A stretch of DNA of 64,000 bases from Fratercula arctica. Taxonomy: Eukaryota > Chordata > Aves > Charadriiformes > Alcidae. Under the pieces are notes generated by a model. The model worked only from the letters and a program-made list of their open reading frames with translations. It was not told the origin of the DNA and did no database searches. How positions within the stretch are numbered: position 1 is the first letter of the stretch; each line of letters starts with the position of its first letter. The position numbers were made by a program, and so were the translations under genes. This document shows positions 23,809-36,085 of this stretch, one piece after another. The DNA is taken from contig CANTUZ010000025.1 of NCBI GenBank assembly GCA_947846985.1, positions 17,110,100 to 17,174,099 on the forward strand, written 5' to 3'.

Positions 23809-25850
23809 AATGCTTTGCACAAGTCCAGGTAGATAACATCTGTTACTCTCCCCTTATCTACCAGTGCTGTAACATGAGCATCGAAGGCCAACAGATTTGT
23901 CAGGCATGACTTGTCCTTGGTGAAGCCATGTTGCCTGTCACTGATAACCTCCTTATTTTCCATGGGCCTTAGCAGAGATTCCAGGAGGATCTGCTCCATT
24001 ATCTTGCCAGGCACAGAGGTGAGACTGACTGGCCTATAGTTCCCCGGGTCTTCCTTTTTTCCCTTTTTAAAAATGGGGGTTATGTTTCCCCTTTTCCAGT
24101 CAGCGGGAACTTCACCAGACTGCCACGACTTCTCAAATATGATGGATAGTGGCTTAGCAACTTCATCCGCCAGTTCCCTCAGGACCCGTGGATGGATTTC
24201 ATCAGGTCCCATGGACTTGTGCACCTTCAGGTTCTTTAGATGGTCTTGAACCTGGTCTTCTCCCAGCCCCTGTCTTTGCCTTCTGTGACTTGGTCGGTGT
24301 GGCTAGAGCCCTTACTGGTGAAGACCAAGGCAAAAAAAGTCATTGAGTACCTCAGCCTTCTCCATATCCTGGGTGACCAGGTCTCCCTTTTCCTTCCAGA
24401 GAAGGCCCACCTTTTCCCTAGTCTTCTTTTTTCCAGCAACGTACCTATAGAAGCTTTTCTTGTTGCCCTTGACATCCCTGGCCAGATTTTACTCTATCTA
24501 GGCTTCAGCTTTCCTAACCTGATCCCTGGCTGCTCAGACAGCTTCTCTGTATTTCTCCCAGGCTACCCATCCTTGCTTCTACCCTCTGTAGGCTTTCTTC
24601 TTCTGTTTGAAATTGTCCAGGAGCTCCTTGTTCATCCATGCAGGCCTCCTGGATTTTTTTGCCCGACTTCTTCTTTCTTGGGATACGCCGCTCCCGAGCT
24701 TGGAGGAGGTGATCCATGAAGACTAACCAGCTCTCTTGGGCCCCTCTTCCCTCCAGGGCTTTATCCCATGTGTCCTGGTTCCGGCAGGGACAGGGTTAAG
24801 TAGTCCATGCCATGGGAGCCACGCCCACCCTGAGATTAAAAGGAGGGGAGGGGGAGGCAGTCGGGTTTGGAGCGGGCTGGCGCGTCCCGGGTCCGGACCG
24901 GCGGGGAGCGGCGGTTCCGTAATCGCGTTTCTATATTTCTCTGTCCGTGTTATTGTTGTTGTTTTCTTGTTCCCTTTGCTGTTCTGTTAAACTGCCTTTG
25001 TCTCAACCGAAGAGTTTTGCCTTTTTCTTCTGATCCTTCCTGTACCGGGAAGCGCTGAGCGAGCGACAGGTGGTTCTTTGTTGCCATCTGAGGCCAAACC
25101 ACGACACCATGTTACCCTTCCAAGCAGATCCCTCGAGAGACCAAAGTCTGCTCTCCTGAAGTCCGGGGTACTGAGCTTGCTGCGCACCCTCCTCGCTGCC
25201 CTACGGATCTTGAACTCTACCATCTCATGGTCACTGCAGCCAAGGCTGCCCTTGAGCTTGACATTCCCCACCAGCCCCTCCTTGTTGGTAAGGACAAGGT
25301 CCAGCATAGTTCCACTCCTCATTGGCTCCTCTATCACTTGGAGAAGGAAGTTATCATCGACGCATTCCAGGAACCTCCTGTGCTGTTGTCCCTCCAAGAG
25401 ATATCGGGTTGGTTGAAGTCCCCCATGAGGACCAGGGTCTGTGAATGCGATGCTGCTCCAATCTGTCTATGGAGGGCCTCATCCGCTCTGTCGTCCTGGT
25501 CAGGTGGCCTGTAGCAGACCTGCCCCTGCATTCTCTCTAATCTTGACCCATAAGCTCTCTGTTGGGTCTTCATCCATCCCCAGGTGGAGCACCATGCACT
25601 CCAGCTGTTCAGGGACATAGAGGGCAACACCCCCTCTTCATCTCCCCTGCCTGTCCTTCCTGAAGAGCTTGTATCCCTCCATTCCAACGCTCCAGTCATA
25701 GGAGTCGTCCCACCACATCTCTGTGATGCCAATGAGATCATAGCCCTGGAAGTGTGTGCACGTCTAACTCCTCTTACTTGTTTCCCATGCTACTTGCACG
25801 TTTGCATAGAGGCCCTTCAGCTGGGCGTCCGATGTAGTTGACTTACTGGC
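23809..25850 (-). mobile_element. CR1 LINE ORF2 copy, minus strand, split by a solo LTR
   Basis: Read on the minus strand from about 25850: endonuclease (YRPPDQDDRADEAL, LVLMGDFNQPDISW, LTNKEGLVGN, then GCSDHEMVEF, the SDH catalytic motif), then the solo LTR at 24771-25106. The region between endonuclease and RT follows (24766-24236), then the RT N terminus ([52 protein letters not shown]) to 23809. The 3' third is missing. Frames are interrupted, so it is dead. The endonuclease block is better kept than in the other copies. Confidence 0.85.
24771..25106 (+). repeat. Solo LTR of the ERV-L-like family at 39075-45313
   Basis: TGTCCTGGTTCC...CCACGACA, 336 bp, closely similar to both LTRs of the provirus further along. 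It is flanked by the 5-bp target duplication CCATG (24766-24770 and 25107-25111) and interrupts the minus-strand CR1. A solo LTR arises by recombination between the two LTRs of a provirus. Because it sits inside a CR1, it is younger than that CR1. Confidence 0.9.
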
Positions 25851-25857
25851 TGGAGTG

Positions 25858-26262
25858 GCTGCATTTCCTTCATGTTGCTCTTCAGGTGGTCTTCCTGCAC
25901 GACATCCTTGTCTCTAAATTGGAGAGACCTGGATTTGATGGATGGACCGCTCAGTGGTTAAGGAATTGGCTGTATGGTCACATTCAAAGAGTTGTGGTCA
26001 ATGGCTCAGTGTCCAAGTGGAGATCAGTGACAAATGGAGTTCCTCAGGGGTCTGTAGAGAGTTGGGTTGTTCAGCCTGGAGAAGAGAAGGCTCCAGGGAG
26101 ACCTTATGGCAGCCTTTCAGTACCTAAAGGGGGCCTACAGGAAAGATGGGGAGGGACTCTTTATCAGGGAGTGTAGCAATAGGACGAGGGGTAAGAGTTT
26201 TAAACTGAAAGAGGGTAGATTTAGATTAGATATTAGGAAGAAATTCTTTACTGTGAGGGTGG
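25858..26262 (+). mobile_element. CR1 fragment with internal deletion, plus strand
   Basis: RT segment ([20 protein letters not shown], then [16 protein letters not shown] and GVPQGS, RT block B/4) to about 26056. It then joins directly to the ORF2 C terminus ([35 protein letters not shown]) to 26262, where another CR1 piece starts. The FADD block is missing. Confidence 0.8.
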
Positions 26263-27568
26263 TGTGAGGGACATGGACAAGGCTGCGGTATTCAATGACT
26301 TTTTTGCCTCGGTCTTCAACGGCAAGTGCTCTAGCCACACCGTCCAAGTCGCAGAAGGCAAAGGCAGGGACTGGGAGAATGAGGAAACCCCCACTATAGG
26401 AGAAAACCAGGTTCGGGACCATCTAAGGAACCTGAAGGTGCACAAGTCCATGGGACCTCATGAGATTCATCCACAGCATGAAGTTACTAAGCCACTATCC
26501 ATCATATTTGAGAAGTTGCGTCAGACTGGTGGAGTTCCTGCTGACTGGAAAAGGGGAAACATAACCACCATTTTTAAAAAGGGAAAAAAGGAAGAGTCAA
26601 AGAACTACAGACCGGTCACTCTCACCTCTGTGCCTGGCAAGATCATGGAGCAGATCCTCCTGGAATCTCTGCTAAGGCACATGGAAAATAAGGAGGTGAT
26701 TGGTGACAGCCAACATGGCTTCACTAAGGGCAAATCGTGCCTGACAAATTTGGTGGCCTTCTATGATGGCGTTACAGCATTGGTGGATAAGGGGAGAGCA
26801 ACCAACGTCATCTACCTGGACTTATGCAAAGCATTTGACACTGTCCCGCACGATATCCTTGTCTCTGAACTGGAGAGTCATGGATTTGATGGATGGACCA
26901 CTCAGTGGATAAGGAATTGGCTGGATGGCCGCTCTCAAAGAGTTGCAGTCAACAGCTCGATGTCCCAGTGACGAGCAGTGATGAGTTGCATTCCTCAGGG
27001 GTCAGTACTGGGACCAGTGCTGTTTAACATCTTTGTCGGCAACATGGATGGCGGGATTGAGTGCACCCGCAGCAAGTTTGCCGACGATACCAAGCTGTAC
27101 GGTATGGTCGACACGCTGGAGGGAAGAGATGCTGTGCAGAGGGACCTGGACAGTCTTGAGAGGTGGGCCTGTGCGAACCTCATGAAGTTCAACTTGCAAG
27201 GTCCTGCATGTGGGTCGGAGCAATCCCAAGCACAAATACAGGCTGGGTGGAGAATGTCTTGAGAGCAGCCCTGAGGAGGACTTGGAGGTGAGAAGCTCAA
27301 CATGAGCCGGCAATGTGCGCTCACAGCCCAGAAAGCCAAAGAGGGTAGATTTAGATTACATATTAGGAAGAAATTCTTTACTGTGAGGGTGGTGAGACAC
27401 TGGAACAGGTTGCCCAGGGAAGCTGTGGATGCTCCATCCCTGGAAGTGTTCAAGGCCAGGCTGGATGGGGCTTTGAGTAACCCGGTCTAGTGGAAGGTAT
27501 ACTTGCCCATGGCAGGGGGGTTAGAACTAGATGATCTTTAATGTCCCTTCCAACTCTAACCATTCTAT
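26263..27568 (+). mobile_element. CR1 LINE ORF2 copy with internal deletion and 3' end
   Basis: An open frame 26264-26971 encodes [19 protein letters not shown], the [17 protein letters not shown] block, [33 protein letters not shown] (first RT Asp) and [14 protein letters not shown]. After a stop, 26978-27262 continues with [17 protein letters not shown] and [11 protein letters not shown] (catalytic FADD). At about 27340 it jumps to [20 protein letters not shown] and ends with the CR1 3' UTR and an ATTCTATG tail. It shares with 11528-12077 the unusual shortened stretch [11 protein letters not shown]. Confidence 0.85.
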
Positions 27569-30500
27569 GATTTTCTCTCAAAGAGAGTCATTGCCCTCAT
27601 TTTTTCCAGCACCATATGCAGTAGATGTTTCCTTTCACAGTACTGCTGCTGATGCTGTATTTGTTCTGCTTGCTAGTGATTAATGAGTCAAGGATATTAA
27701 AACCTGAAACTCAAACCACCAGCTGTCAGAACTAGTGAGTGCACAGCTTTTATTTCAGGGACAGGTTAAAGTAAAAAAGAGAGTATGAATAAGCAACTGC
27801 TCAGACTCAGAAGCTTTGCAGAAAAAGCAGCTCCCCATAGAACCACAAAAAAATATACATTAATAGAAACCCAGTTCACAGGGAAGGCTGTAACAATTAC
27901 TATCTGCACACACATTTTAAAACCTGGCCATCTGTAGGTTATTCCACATTTGATTTGCATGAAACACTGTATGCCTAAGAGATCAGTCAGTATTTGAAGG
28001 AATGTTTTCTCAAAACTTTCTGCAAGTCCTTGAAAAGTCAAAGCTGTTAAAAATAAAGACTGTTTACCTTATGACATCCCTAGCATTTGTGTTTAATACA
28101 CTCATCAGTATGCATGTAAAATATAGAAATGCTACTACACAGATGCACTTCTGACAAAAGTTTGGTTTATAGCCAAATAAAATGTCAGAGCACATGGATG
28201 ATGGAACATAATTATGTCTCATCCCTTTGAAAACAGAATCACTGTCAACTTGGAAACTGTTCTGTCTCTCTCTACCTGAATATTTAAGCCAAGTCTACCA
28301 TGAATTTATCTTGCGTAATTCCAAAGATCAATAAATATTCCACATTAGAATATATCTGCACATGTCATGGGAAAAAGATGAATAACAGTGGAGCTCTAGA
28401 GACTGTAGGAGAAAACTGTAAGAGAACATTGAAGTGTCCCTCTCCAAATATATTAAAGGAAGCCTAGATATTCTGGTTCAGACAGTGTGGAAAAGGAGGA
28501 AAATTTCTGTGGGAGGCATTCCTGCTGCTGCCTATTGCTACAAATCACAGAAATGTAACTTTTTGTAAGGACACAAACATAGAGGGACTAGGTCACAGCT
28601 CTTTCTTGGAAGGCCTTGGGTATCACAGCTTTTAGCCACGGCCATCAGCTCATGTGTCTGAGCGCTCCCAGGTGAAAGAGGGCTCTAGTAAATCAAATCA
28701 CTGATTTTAAGACTATTTCTCTCCGAAGTTCAATTACTGACAATGTCTTCTGACTGGAACCAAAGTTAAAATTTCTCATCCTTTAAAAGGACATATAGGG
28801 TATGTCTCCATATTGAGGCTGGCCCTGTCAAATCTGGGAACAAGTGTTGGATTCATGAATATAGGCATTCCTCACTAGTGTTATGAATAACCTCTCTAGT
28901 TGCAGAAGTTTCCATATACTCTCTGCAGACATTTATACACAGTCTATCTGATTTCCAAATTTGCAACTAGCTGTACCATTAAGTATGGTTTACACCGTGC
29001 ACTGCAGCATCCGAGCACCTCACAGTTGTAGCAGTATTAAAAGGTTAAGCAATTAAGAGAAAGCAAAAAGCTATTATTTCTTTTCCAATGATGGGGAAAC
29101 TGAAGCATGGAAAAAGTAAAAGATCTGTGAATTTGGACCACAAAAAGTTATGGCAGTGCAAAGATCAGGCCCAGCTGTGCTAAGTGTCACAACCGTGGCT
29201 ATCTTCTTTCCTCCTGGTACTCCATAAGGATGACACATTGAAAATACAAAAACAGTCTGAGGGGAAAGGTTCGTTTCTGAGTTCTCAGAGGTGTCAGCTC
29301 TGGATTATTATACAGCTAATGTTCAGAGTGGGCAAGAAGGAAAGGGACTGATGGAAGGAGGAGGACAAAGCTGCTCCCTGGGTTGTAGGGAGATGATAAA
29401 CGTGCATCAGTGTGTATGAAAAAGAGGGGCCATTCATTCAAATAAAACAATCTTATTTGAATTTTTGACCAGAATTGAAACAAAATCTGAAGTGTTCTTT
29501 TTATAAGACATTCAAACAGCTTGGCTACCCTTGATCTTCATTTATTCTTAATTCCTGTGAACTTTTGTACTTCCTGATTTCTTCCTAAGCAGCAACAGCA
29601 CTGCTACAACAACAATGGCTTTACAGCATTACTTGTTCATTCAGAAAAAAGAAGTACCATAGAACTTGCAAAAAAAATCTATTTTTTTGTATTCTCTTCC
29701 AAACATCCAGATCCAAGGAGTGTAATGCTATGAGAATGTATATACTATGAAAACAAAGGCATTTTCAGATGCATCAAAGGAAGCTCTTGATAAAAGCATA
29801 CTAATGGGTGTTTTTGCAAAAATTGGATAAGAATTGCCATGTATGATGCAACCCAACTTCAACCAGTATCCAGGATATCGCAAACAAAATGTTCTAGTTT
29901 TGTTACTGGTGGTGAACTGGTGATCTGATTTGCTTGTCTTCTTTATCTGCAAAAGCACTATACTACTGTAATTTTGACAGGTAACAGTGTGAAATGAACA
30001 TATCACAAGCTGTCCCCTCATCTTAGATATACAAAATGAAGAGAGAAGCCAAAAGAGAGGGTAAGTTATCTTTACACAACTCTTCAACACATCTCAGTAA
30101 GAGATGCAAATGTACAGCAAATATACTGGAAGCCCCCAGAGCACCAGGAGCTCCCTATTGTTTAAATTGGACTCTTTTCTGCTCAGGTAGTCATGGAAAG
30201 AAGACAATGGGGATATATGAGCTCTGTGGCAGTCTCTGCAGCTGTTCAGCTGCAGTGCAAGTGCTTCCAGGTATGGCCATCTCTGATACAGCATAGTTCA
30301 GATCACAACTACTTATTCCACATCTCTTTCTGGTGAGACTAGTTACTTTCAGTTCTCCAACCATGCTCAAGCTCTTTAAGCGCAGAAGGAAATTTTTCCC
30401 CTCTTAGTGCATAGTAACATGAAAAATACCACTGAGTGCCAGTTTTACTTCTCCAGTTATCAAGTGACTACTTTGTTTTTTTCTAAACTATTGTTTGAGG

Positions 30501-32751
30501 AAGAGTGGGGGGATGTTTAATGACGGGGTGTTTGATGTGACCATATTGTGTTTTCACAAGATAATAGAAAAATGAAGCAAAGCCTTTTGTGTATCTCTAC
30601 CCCATGTAACTCAGGAAGTTCCTTCTCATGAATGCAAAATATTCATTCACATTTTGGGGAAGATTTGATTTACCTTGTTTTATAAATATTTTCCATGGCC
30701 TTTTAGGTATTTTATTCCCTCCCATTTCCCTACTAAGAGCATGTACCAAGCTGCACCAACTATAAAATGATGTCTGTACGCTAAGTTGAGGCTAATTTTA
30801 CTCTCACTGAATTCCATGGAAAACCACTCATAGAGTTCACAGGTAGCTGTTTTGATCTTTTTATCCAGAATTTCCAAGATACACATTTTAAATGTATTAT
30901 ACTGACCAATACTGACTGTAAAAAATTCTCTTCACCTCTGCTTTATTTTCCTCATGCTCAAATATCCCAGGTTGTTTATCTTCATTCACTATTTCATATG
31001 CTTATGTTGCCAGCTCTTCAGAGCAGGCATTCTTTTATTATCAGTCTGAGTATTATATATCAATATGGCATTCTAATCTCAGGTCTTTAAATATTGATTT
31101 AAAATAAATTCAATAATATTGATGATGATAAATTGTGAAAGTGTTTCTGGGACTTTGGATTATGGATAGATTATAGGTAGACCCATACTGCAAAACTCAC
31201 ACATGACTGTAAACTTTGGAGAAGTTTGAGGTTCATTTCAGGGACAACTGAACATCATTCCTTTCTGATGAAACATTCAGGTGTTATTTGTAGCTCACAG
31301 TGACATTTCACCATTACCACACATACCATGCCAGTGATAAGTTTTTGAAGGAGTGTACCCTAACAGTGAAGTCATTTTACTGCTTTTGCTAACCATCACT
31401 GGTCAAATTAACAGGAAAAAATAAACTCCATAGATGCAGTTGCTGCTTTTTCATAATTTCAGCTAGTTATTCCCCCAAAAATGCATCCTTACTCAAATAG
31501 GATCTAGATGGCCAATTCCACAACAGAAAACTACTGAAGTCAAACTTACTGATAATGCAAGACCGTTATTTTTGTGAGAGAAGTTCTAATTGAAGATACT
31601 GAAAAACAACCACCATGTAAGGAGTTACCCAGAAGGTAACTTATTATGCTACCATGAAAAATACAGTTTTGTTCATTCTCCCTCATGACAGAGTTTACTT
31701 CCTAGTTCTTCTAACAATGCTGTCTTGAAATCTGTAACACAAATTTTGAAAAACCTAACAAACATTCAGCTTTAAAGCCCAAACATCAAACAGTTCCTAT
31801 CATTGCTCTCATTTAGCTTCATTTCTTTCAGGTCTTTAAATGCAATTCAGAAAGCTTCAGCCACAAAGAAAATTTCCACTGAGCTGCTGTTCAGCTCTAG
31901 ACATTTTTTTCTAGTCTTTGAGCAAAACTTTCCAGCTCTCTCCCACAGGCTCCATGTTGTTTTTCAGGACATTTCACAATGCCTGTCCTCTTTTAATGCT
32001 ACCCCAAAGACCAAAGACTGTGTCATATCAGAAGGAGGTGAGAGAAAAGGAGATTACCATCCTAGTGAGCTAATCTGTACTATCTACATTTCTACTCTGT
32101 TCAAATCTCATCTGTTCTAGGAACTCTCTTCTACACAGAATATACAAATACCAAATATACAGTAGATATCTCTGAAAAGAGCACTGTCAAGAACAAGTCA
32201 GAATCATCAAAATATACAACTATGGGGAAAAATCTTCCATGGTACTGTATCATAAGCATGAGTAAGAGGAAGGACATAAGGTTAACAGGAATGTACCAAA
32301 AATAACTTACCACCCTCTCCACAGATCCTCAACTACACATCTTAAGATTAAAAGCTCATCTCCATTAGTACACAGAAAAGCACCTTCTGGCCCTCTCAAC
32401 AAGATAACAAGGGGGGGGGCTTTTTTCTTTTGGGTTGGGGGGAGGCTGTTGGGTTTTTTAAAATATAATTCCACTAACATCTCTAGACACAGACTGATGA
32501 GATCAATACAATAATACCATACTGGAGTTGTTACATGTACCTCTGTCTTACCTGTACTTCCATCTGGCTGTAAATTAAATAAATACATAAATAAACAGCT
32601 GACAGTTCCCCTTCCACAGGGACTTGAGCATTTGCCCCTCTTTCCAGCTGCCATTTCCACACACAGAGGCTCAAGAAAATGTATCTGTGAGAAAGCACCA
32701 GTGTGACAGGATGCACTGCAAATGCACATTCCCCTCTTGCCATTGAATCAA
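27569..32751. other. NTRK2 intron, no gene seen
   Basis: AT-rich intronic sequence. Contains a G-rich/T-rich low-complexity stretch at about 32411-32460 and no convincing repeat otherwise. Short open frames lack splice context and domain features. Confidence 0.45.
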
Positions 32752-33636
32752 TGTATTGGGTTTAAATGGCAAAGTTTTGGTAGCGGAGGAGACTGCAGGG
32801 ATGGCTTCTGTGAAACACATATGTAAAAATTATCATCAAAATATCCATTATCACACAGTCTTCACAAGCTTCACTTGCATCAACAAAAATAATTTCCCAC
32901 ACCAAAATCAGAACATCATCACAAAGCTGACAAAAGTGGACAATTTACACCACAATTGCAACAACAAAAATTCCCCACAATGATTCTGCTCTCTGGCAAT
33001 GTCCAGTCCATGTTTTGCCCATTGCCTCTCCCAATTACTGTCCCTACCTTTAATTTCTTCATCTCCAGAACAAACTGTGGTGAATGAATGTCGGCTGGCT
33101 GACAGGTGCCCACCAAGCCACTCTATCAACTCAAATTGTGGAAGATTAATTTAATATATTGAAAACTAATAACAGAATAGGATAGCGAGAAATAAAAACA
33201 AAACTAAAACAACTTCCCCCCAGCCCCCTTTCTTCCCAGGCTCAACTTCACTCATGAATCTTCTATGCCCTCCTTCCCCATCCCCCAAGTGGTGCAGGGG
33301 GATGGGGAATGGGAGTTGTGGTCAGTTCATAACACTTCATCTCTGGTGATCCTTCTTCCTCCTTTCTCTTAGCTTTTATTGATGAGTACGAAATCATATG
33401 GTATGGCCAGTTTGAGTCAGCTGTCCTGGGTATGTCCCCTCTCATCCTCTTGCCCACCCCTAACCTACTGGCCTTTGGGGGGGAATTTGAGAGACAGCCT
33501 TGATACTGTGCCAGCACTGCTCAGCAGCAGCCAAAATATTGGTGTTGTCAACACTTTTCCAGATACAAATACAAAACACAGCACTATGAGGGCTGCTATA
33601 GGGAAAGTTAAATCCATCCCAGCTAGACTCAATACA
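32752..33636. repeat. LTR pieces: a short plus-strand 5' piece and a minus-strand LTR (33076-33636)
   Basis: 32752-32816 (TGTATTGGGTTTAAATGGC...) matches the start of the LTR at 63444. After about 260 bases of unassigned sequence, 33076-33636 is an LTR in minus orientation. On the minus strand it begins TGTATTGAG, carries CAGCTGACTCAAACTGGCC and CTGACCACAACTCCCATTCC, and ends near TTCACCACA. The two pieces face opposite ways, so this is a nested or rearranged site. Confidence 0.6.
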
Positions 33637-33794
33637 ATCTATCACCTCAAGGCAGCATTTATAGTACTGTCTGAAGTATCTCTTGCATACAGCGTAGATT
33701 GTTGACAAATATTTGTAACCAAACTCTTACCAGAACAAATTTAATTTTTTATCTTCTACTTCCCTACAGTGACTCAAGTCATCTTACAGCATCC

Positions 33795-34397
33795 TAGCCT
33801 GTATCAGGAACAGTGTGGTGAGTGGGACTAGGAAAGTGATCGTCCCCCTGTCCTCAGCACTGGTGAGGCCTCACCTTGAGTACTGTGTCCAGTTTTGGGC
33901 CCCTCACCACAAAAAAACACATTGAGGTGCTGGAGCGGGTCCAGAGAAGGGAAAAAAAGTCTGGTGAGGGATCTGGAGAACAAGGCTTATGAGAAGCGGC
34001 TGAGGGAACTGGGGTTGTTCAGCCTGGAGAAAAGGAGGCTGAGAGGAGATCTTACTGCTCTCTACAACTACCTGAAAGGAGGTTGTAGAAAGGTGGGTGT
34101 TGTTCTCTTCTCCCAAGTAACAGGTGATAGGACAAGAGGAAACGGCCTCAAGTTGCGCCAGGGGAGGTTTAGATTGGATATTAGGAAAAATTTTTACACT
34201 GAAAGGGTTATTAAGCATTGGAACAGGTTGCCCAGGAAAGTGGTGGAATCATCATCCCTGGAGGTATTTAAAAGATGGGTAGACATGGTGCTTAGCGATA
34301 TGGTTTAGTGATGGTTTTTGTCAGAGTTAGGTTGATGGTTGGACTAGATGATCTGAAAGGTCCCTTCCAACCTACGCAATTCTATGATTCTAAGTGA
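33795..34397 (+). mobile_element. CR1 3' end, 5'-truncated
   Basis: Begins at CAGCATCCTAGCCTGTATC in the ORF2 C-terminal region and runs through [21 protein letters not shown] and [19 protein letters not shown] to the 3' UTR and ATTCTATG tail. It is very similar, in the same orientation, to 37205-37820 on the other side of the NTRK2 transmembrane exon. Confidence 0.9.
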
Positions 34398-34685
34398 TAT
34401 TTTATACCAGGATACCAGGAAGTGTCCCATGGGGCTGTGCAGTTGAAGAGAAAGAAATGAGATCTGTGATAAGAAAAAACAGAGAAGTAGAACATTCAAA
34501 CCAAAATGATATATTCCGATCTACATCTGTCTCTGCTCTTACTTACCTGAAGAATAAATGAAACACAAAATGTGATGGCACTTTATCTAGTTATCTATCT
34601 TGACTGTTCTCGGTGCAGATACCTATGGTATAAGCTTGTACAACCCACAACAATTAGAGGAGATATAAAAAATGAACCTGCGTAC

Positions 34686-34783
34686 CTTTCATCCCAAACT
34701 TAGTGTCTTCCAAACTTCAAAATTATGCGCATTATTACTAAGCCAGTGCACACCAGTGCTGCACTTCCTACCACAATATACAC
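34686..34783 (-). pseudogene. NTRK2: NTRK2 transmembrane exon with frameshift and stop
   Basis: The acceptor TTTTTTAG precedes GTGTATATTG and the donor is AAAG before GTACGC. The reading VYIVVGSAALVCTGLVIM matches the TrkB membrane span of chicken. It then gives R-I-I-L-K-F-G-R-H and TAA (34702-34700), where TrkB continues into HSKFGMK. The exon is 98 nt, but its phases (0 in, 1 out) require 3n+1, and 100 fits the family. Two bases are therefore missing around 34700-34703. Codon 19 (34729-34727) is CGC, Arg, inside the hydrophobic span, where Leu is expected. After the lesion the remaining bases still match the family out of frame. Either this copy is decaying or the assembly has an indel here. 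Confidence 0.9.
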
Positions 34784-34865
34784 CTAAAAAAGAGGACACA
34801 AACAGATCTCATTAACCAGCTTCAAACATATTCAGCATGCATTCAGATTTACCCATTAACCCAAC

Positions 34866-35652
34866 CTCATGAAATTCAACAAGGCCAAGTACAAGGTCCT
34901 GCATCTGGGTTAGGGCAATCCCCAATACCAATGCAGACTGGGGGATGAATGGATTGAGAGCAGCCCTGCAGAGAAGGACTTGGGGATACTGTTGAATGAA
35001 AAATTGGACGTGAGCCAACAATGTACACTGGCAGCCCAAAAAGCCAACTGTATCCTGGGCTGCATCAAGTGTAGCCAACAGGTCAAGGGAGGTGATTCTG
35101 CCTCTCTACTCCGCTCTCGTGAGACCCCACCTGGAGTATTGCATCCACTTCTGGGGCCCCCAGTACAAGAAAGACATGGACCTGCTTGAGTGAGTCCAGA
35201 GGAGGGCCACGAAAATGATCAGAGGTCTGGAACACCTCTCCTATGAGGACAGGCTGAGAGAGTTGGGGTTATTCAGCCTAGAGAAGAGAAGGCTCCAGGG
35301 AGACCTTACTGCAGTCTTTCAATACTTAAAGGGGGCTTATAAGAAAGACGGATACGGACTTTTTACTAGGGCCTGTAGTGACAGGACAAGGGGCAATGGT
35401 TTTAAACTGAAAGAGCATAAATTTAGATTAGATATTAAGTAGAAATTCTTTACAATGAGGGTGGTGAGACACTGGAACAGGTTGCCCAGAGAAGTTGTGG
35501 ATGCCTCATCCCTGGAAGTGTTCAAGGTCAGGTTGGATGTGGCTTTGAGCAGCCTGATCTAGTGAAAGATGTCCCTGCCCATGGCAGGGGGTTGGACTAG
35601 ATGATCTTTAAAGGTCCCTTCCAAACCAAACCATTCTATGATTCTATGATTT
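34866..35652 (+). mobile_element. CR1 LINE, 5'-truncated
   Basis: Starts with LMKFNKAKYKVLHLG-type codons (the C-terminal part of ORF2) and runs through [41 protein letters not shown] and the 3' UTR to ATTCTATG repeats. Several frameshifts. It belongs to another subfamily than the neighbouring copies ([11 protein letters not shown] instead of [11 protein letters not shown]). Confidence 0.9.
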
Positions 35653-35882
35653 AGGTAGAGATTCATTTCAAATAGGAAACATTTGCACTCAGATCAAAGA
35701 GTACAGAAATAAGTCACTTGCTGAGGTTTCTTCTATCCTGCAGAGAATAGAGACTCAGAAACCTCTGAGAACCACCACCATCTCACACATTCAAGGCAGG
35801 TGGGAGGGAATGCACATCACCCCTTTCCTTTCCAGCAGAGTGGTATGTTTTAAGAAAACACATAAGAAAAGCACATAAGAAA

Positions 35883-36085
35883 ACACTTTTTTACTGTGAG
35901 GGTGGTTGAACACTGGCACAGGTTGCCCAGAAAGGTTGTGGAGTCTCCATCCTTGGAGATAATCAAACCTTAATGGATACAGTCCTGTACAACCTGCTGT
36001 AGTTGACTCTGCTTTGAGCAGGGGTGGCTGGATTAGATGATGTCCAGAGGTGCCTTCCAGTCTCAGCTATTCTGTGATTCTGTTA
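35883..36085 (+). mobile_element. Old CR1 3' end fragment
   Basis: Begins TTTTTTACTGTGAGGGTGG (ORF2 end) and continues through a diverged 3' UTR (GGCTGGATTAGATGATGTCC) to an ATTCTGTG tail. It is more diverged than the other copies and belongs to an older subfamily. Confidence 0.85.

Noticed and set aside
32411..32460. G-rich run as a G-quadruplex regulatory element
   Set aside because: G-runs are irregularly spaced by T-rich loops and lie deep in an intron; low complexity is the simpler reading.
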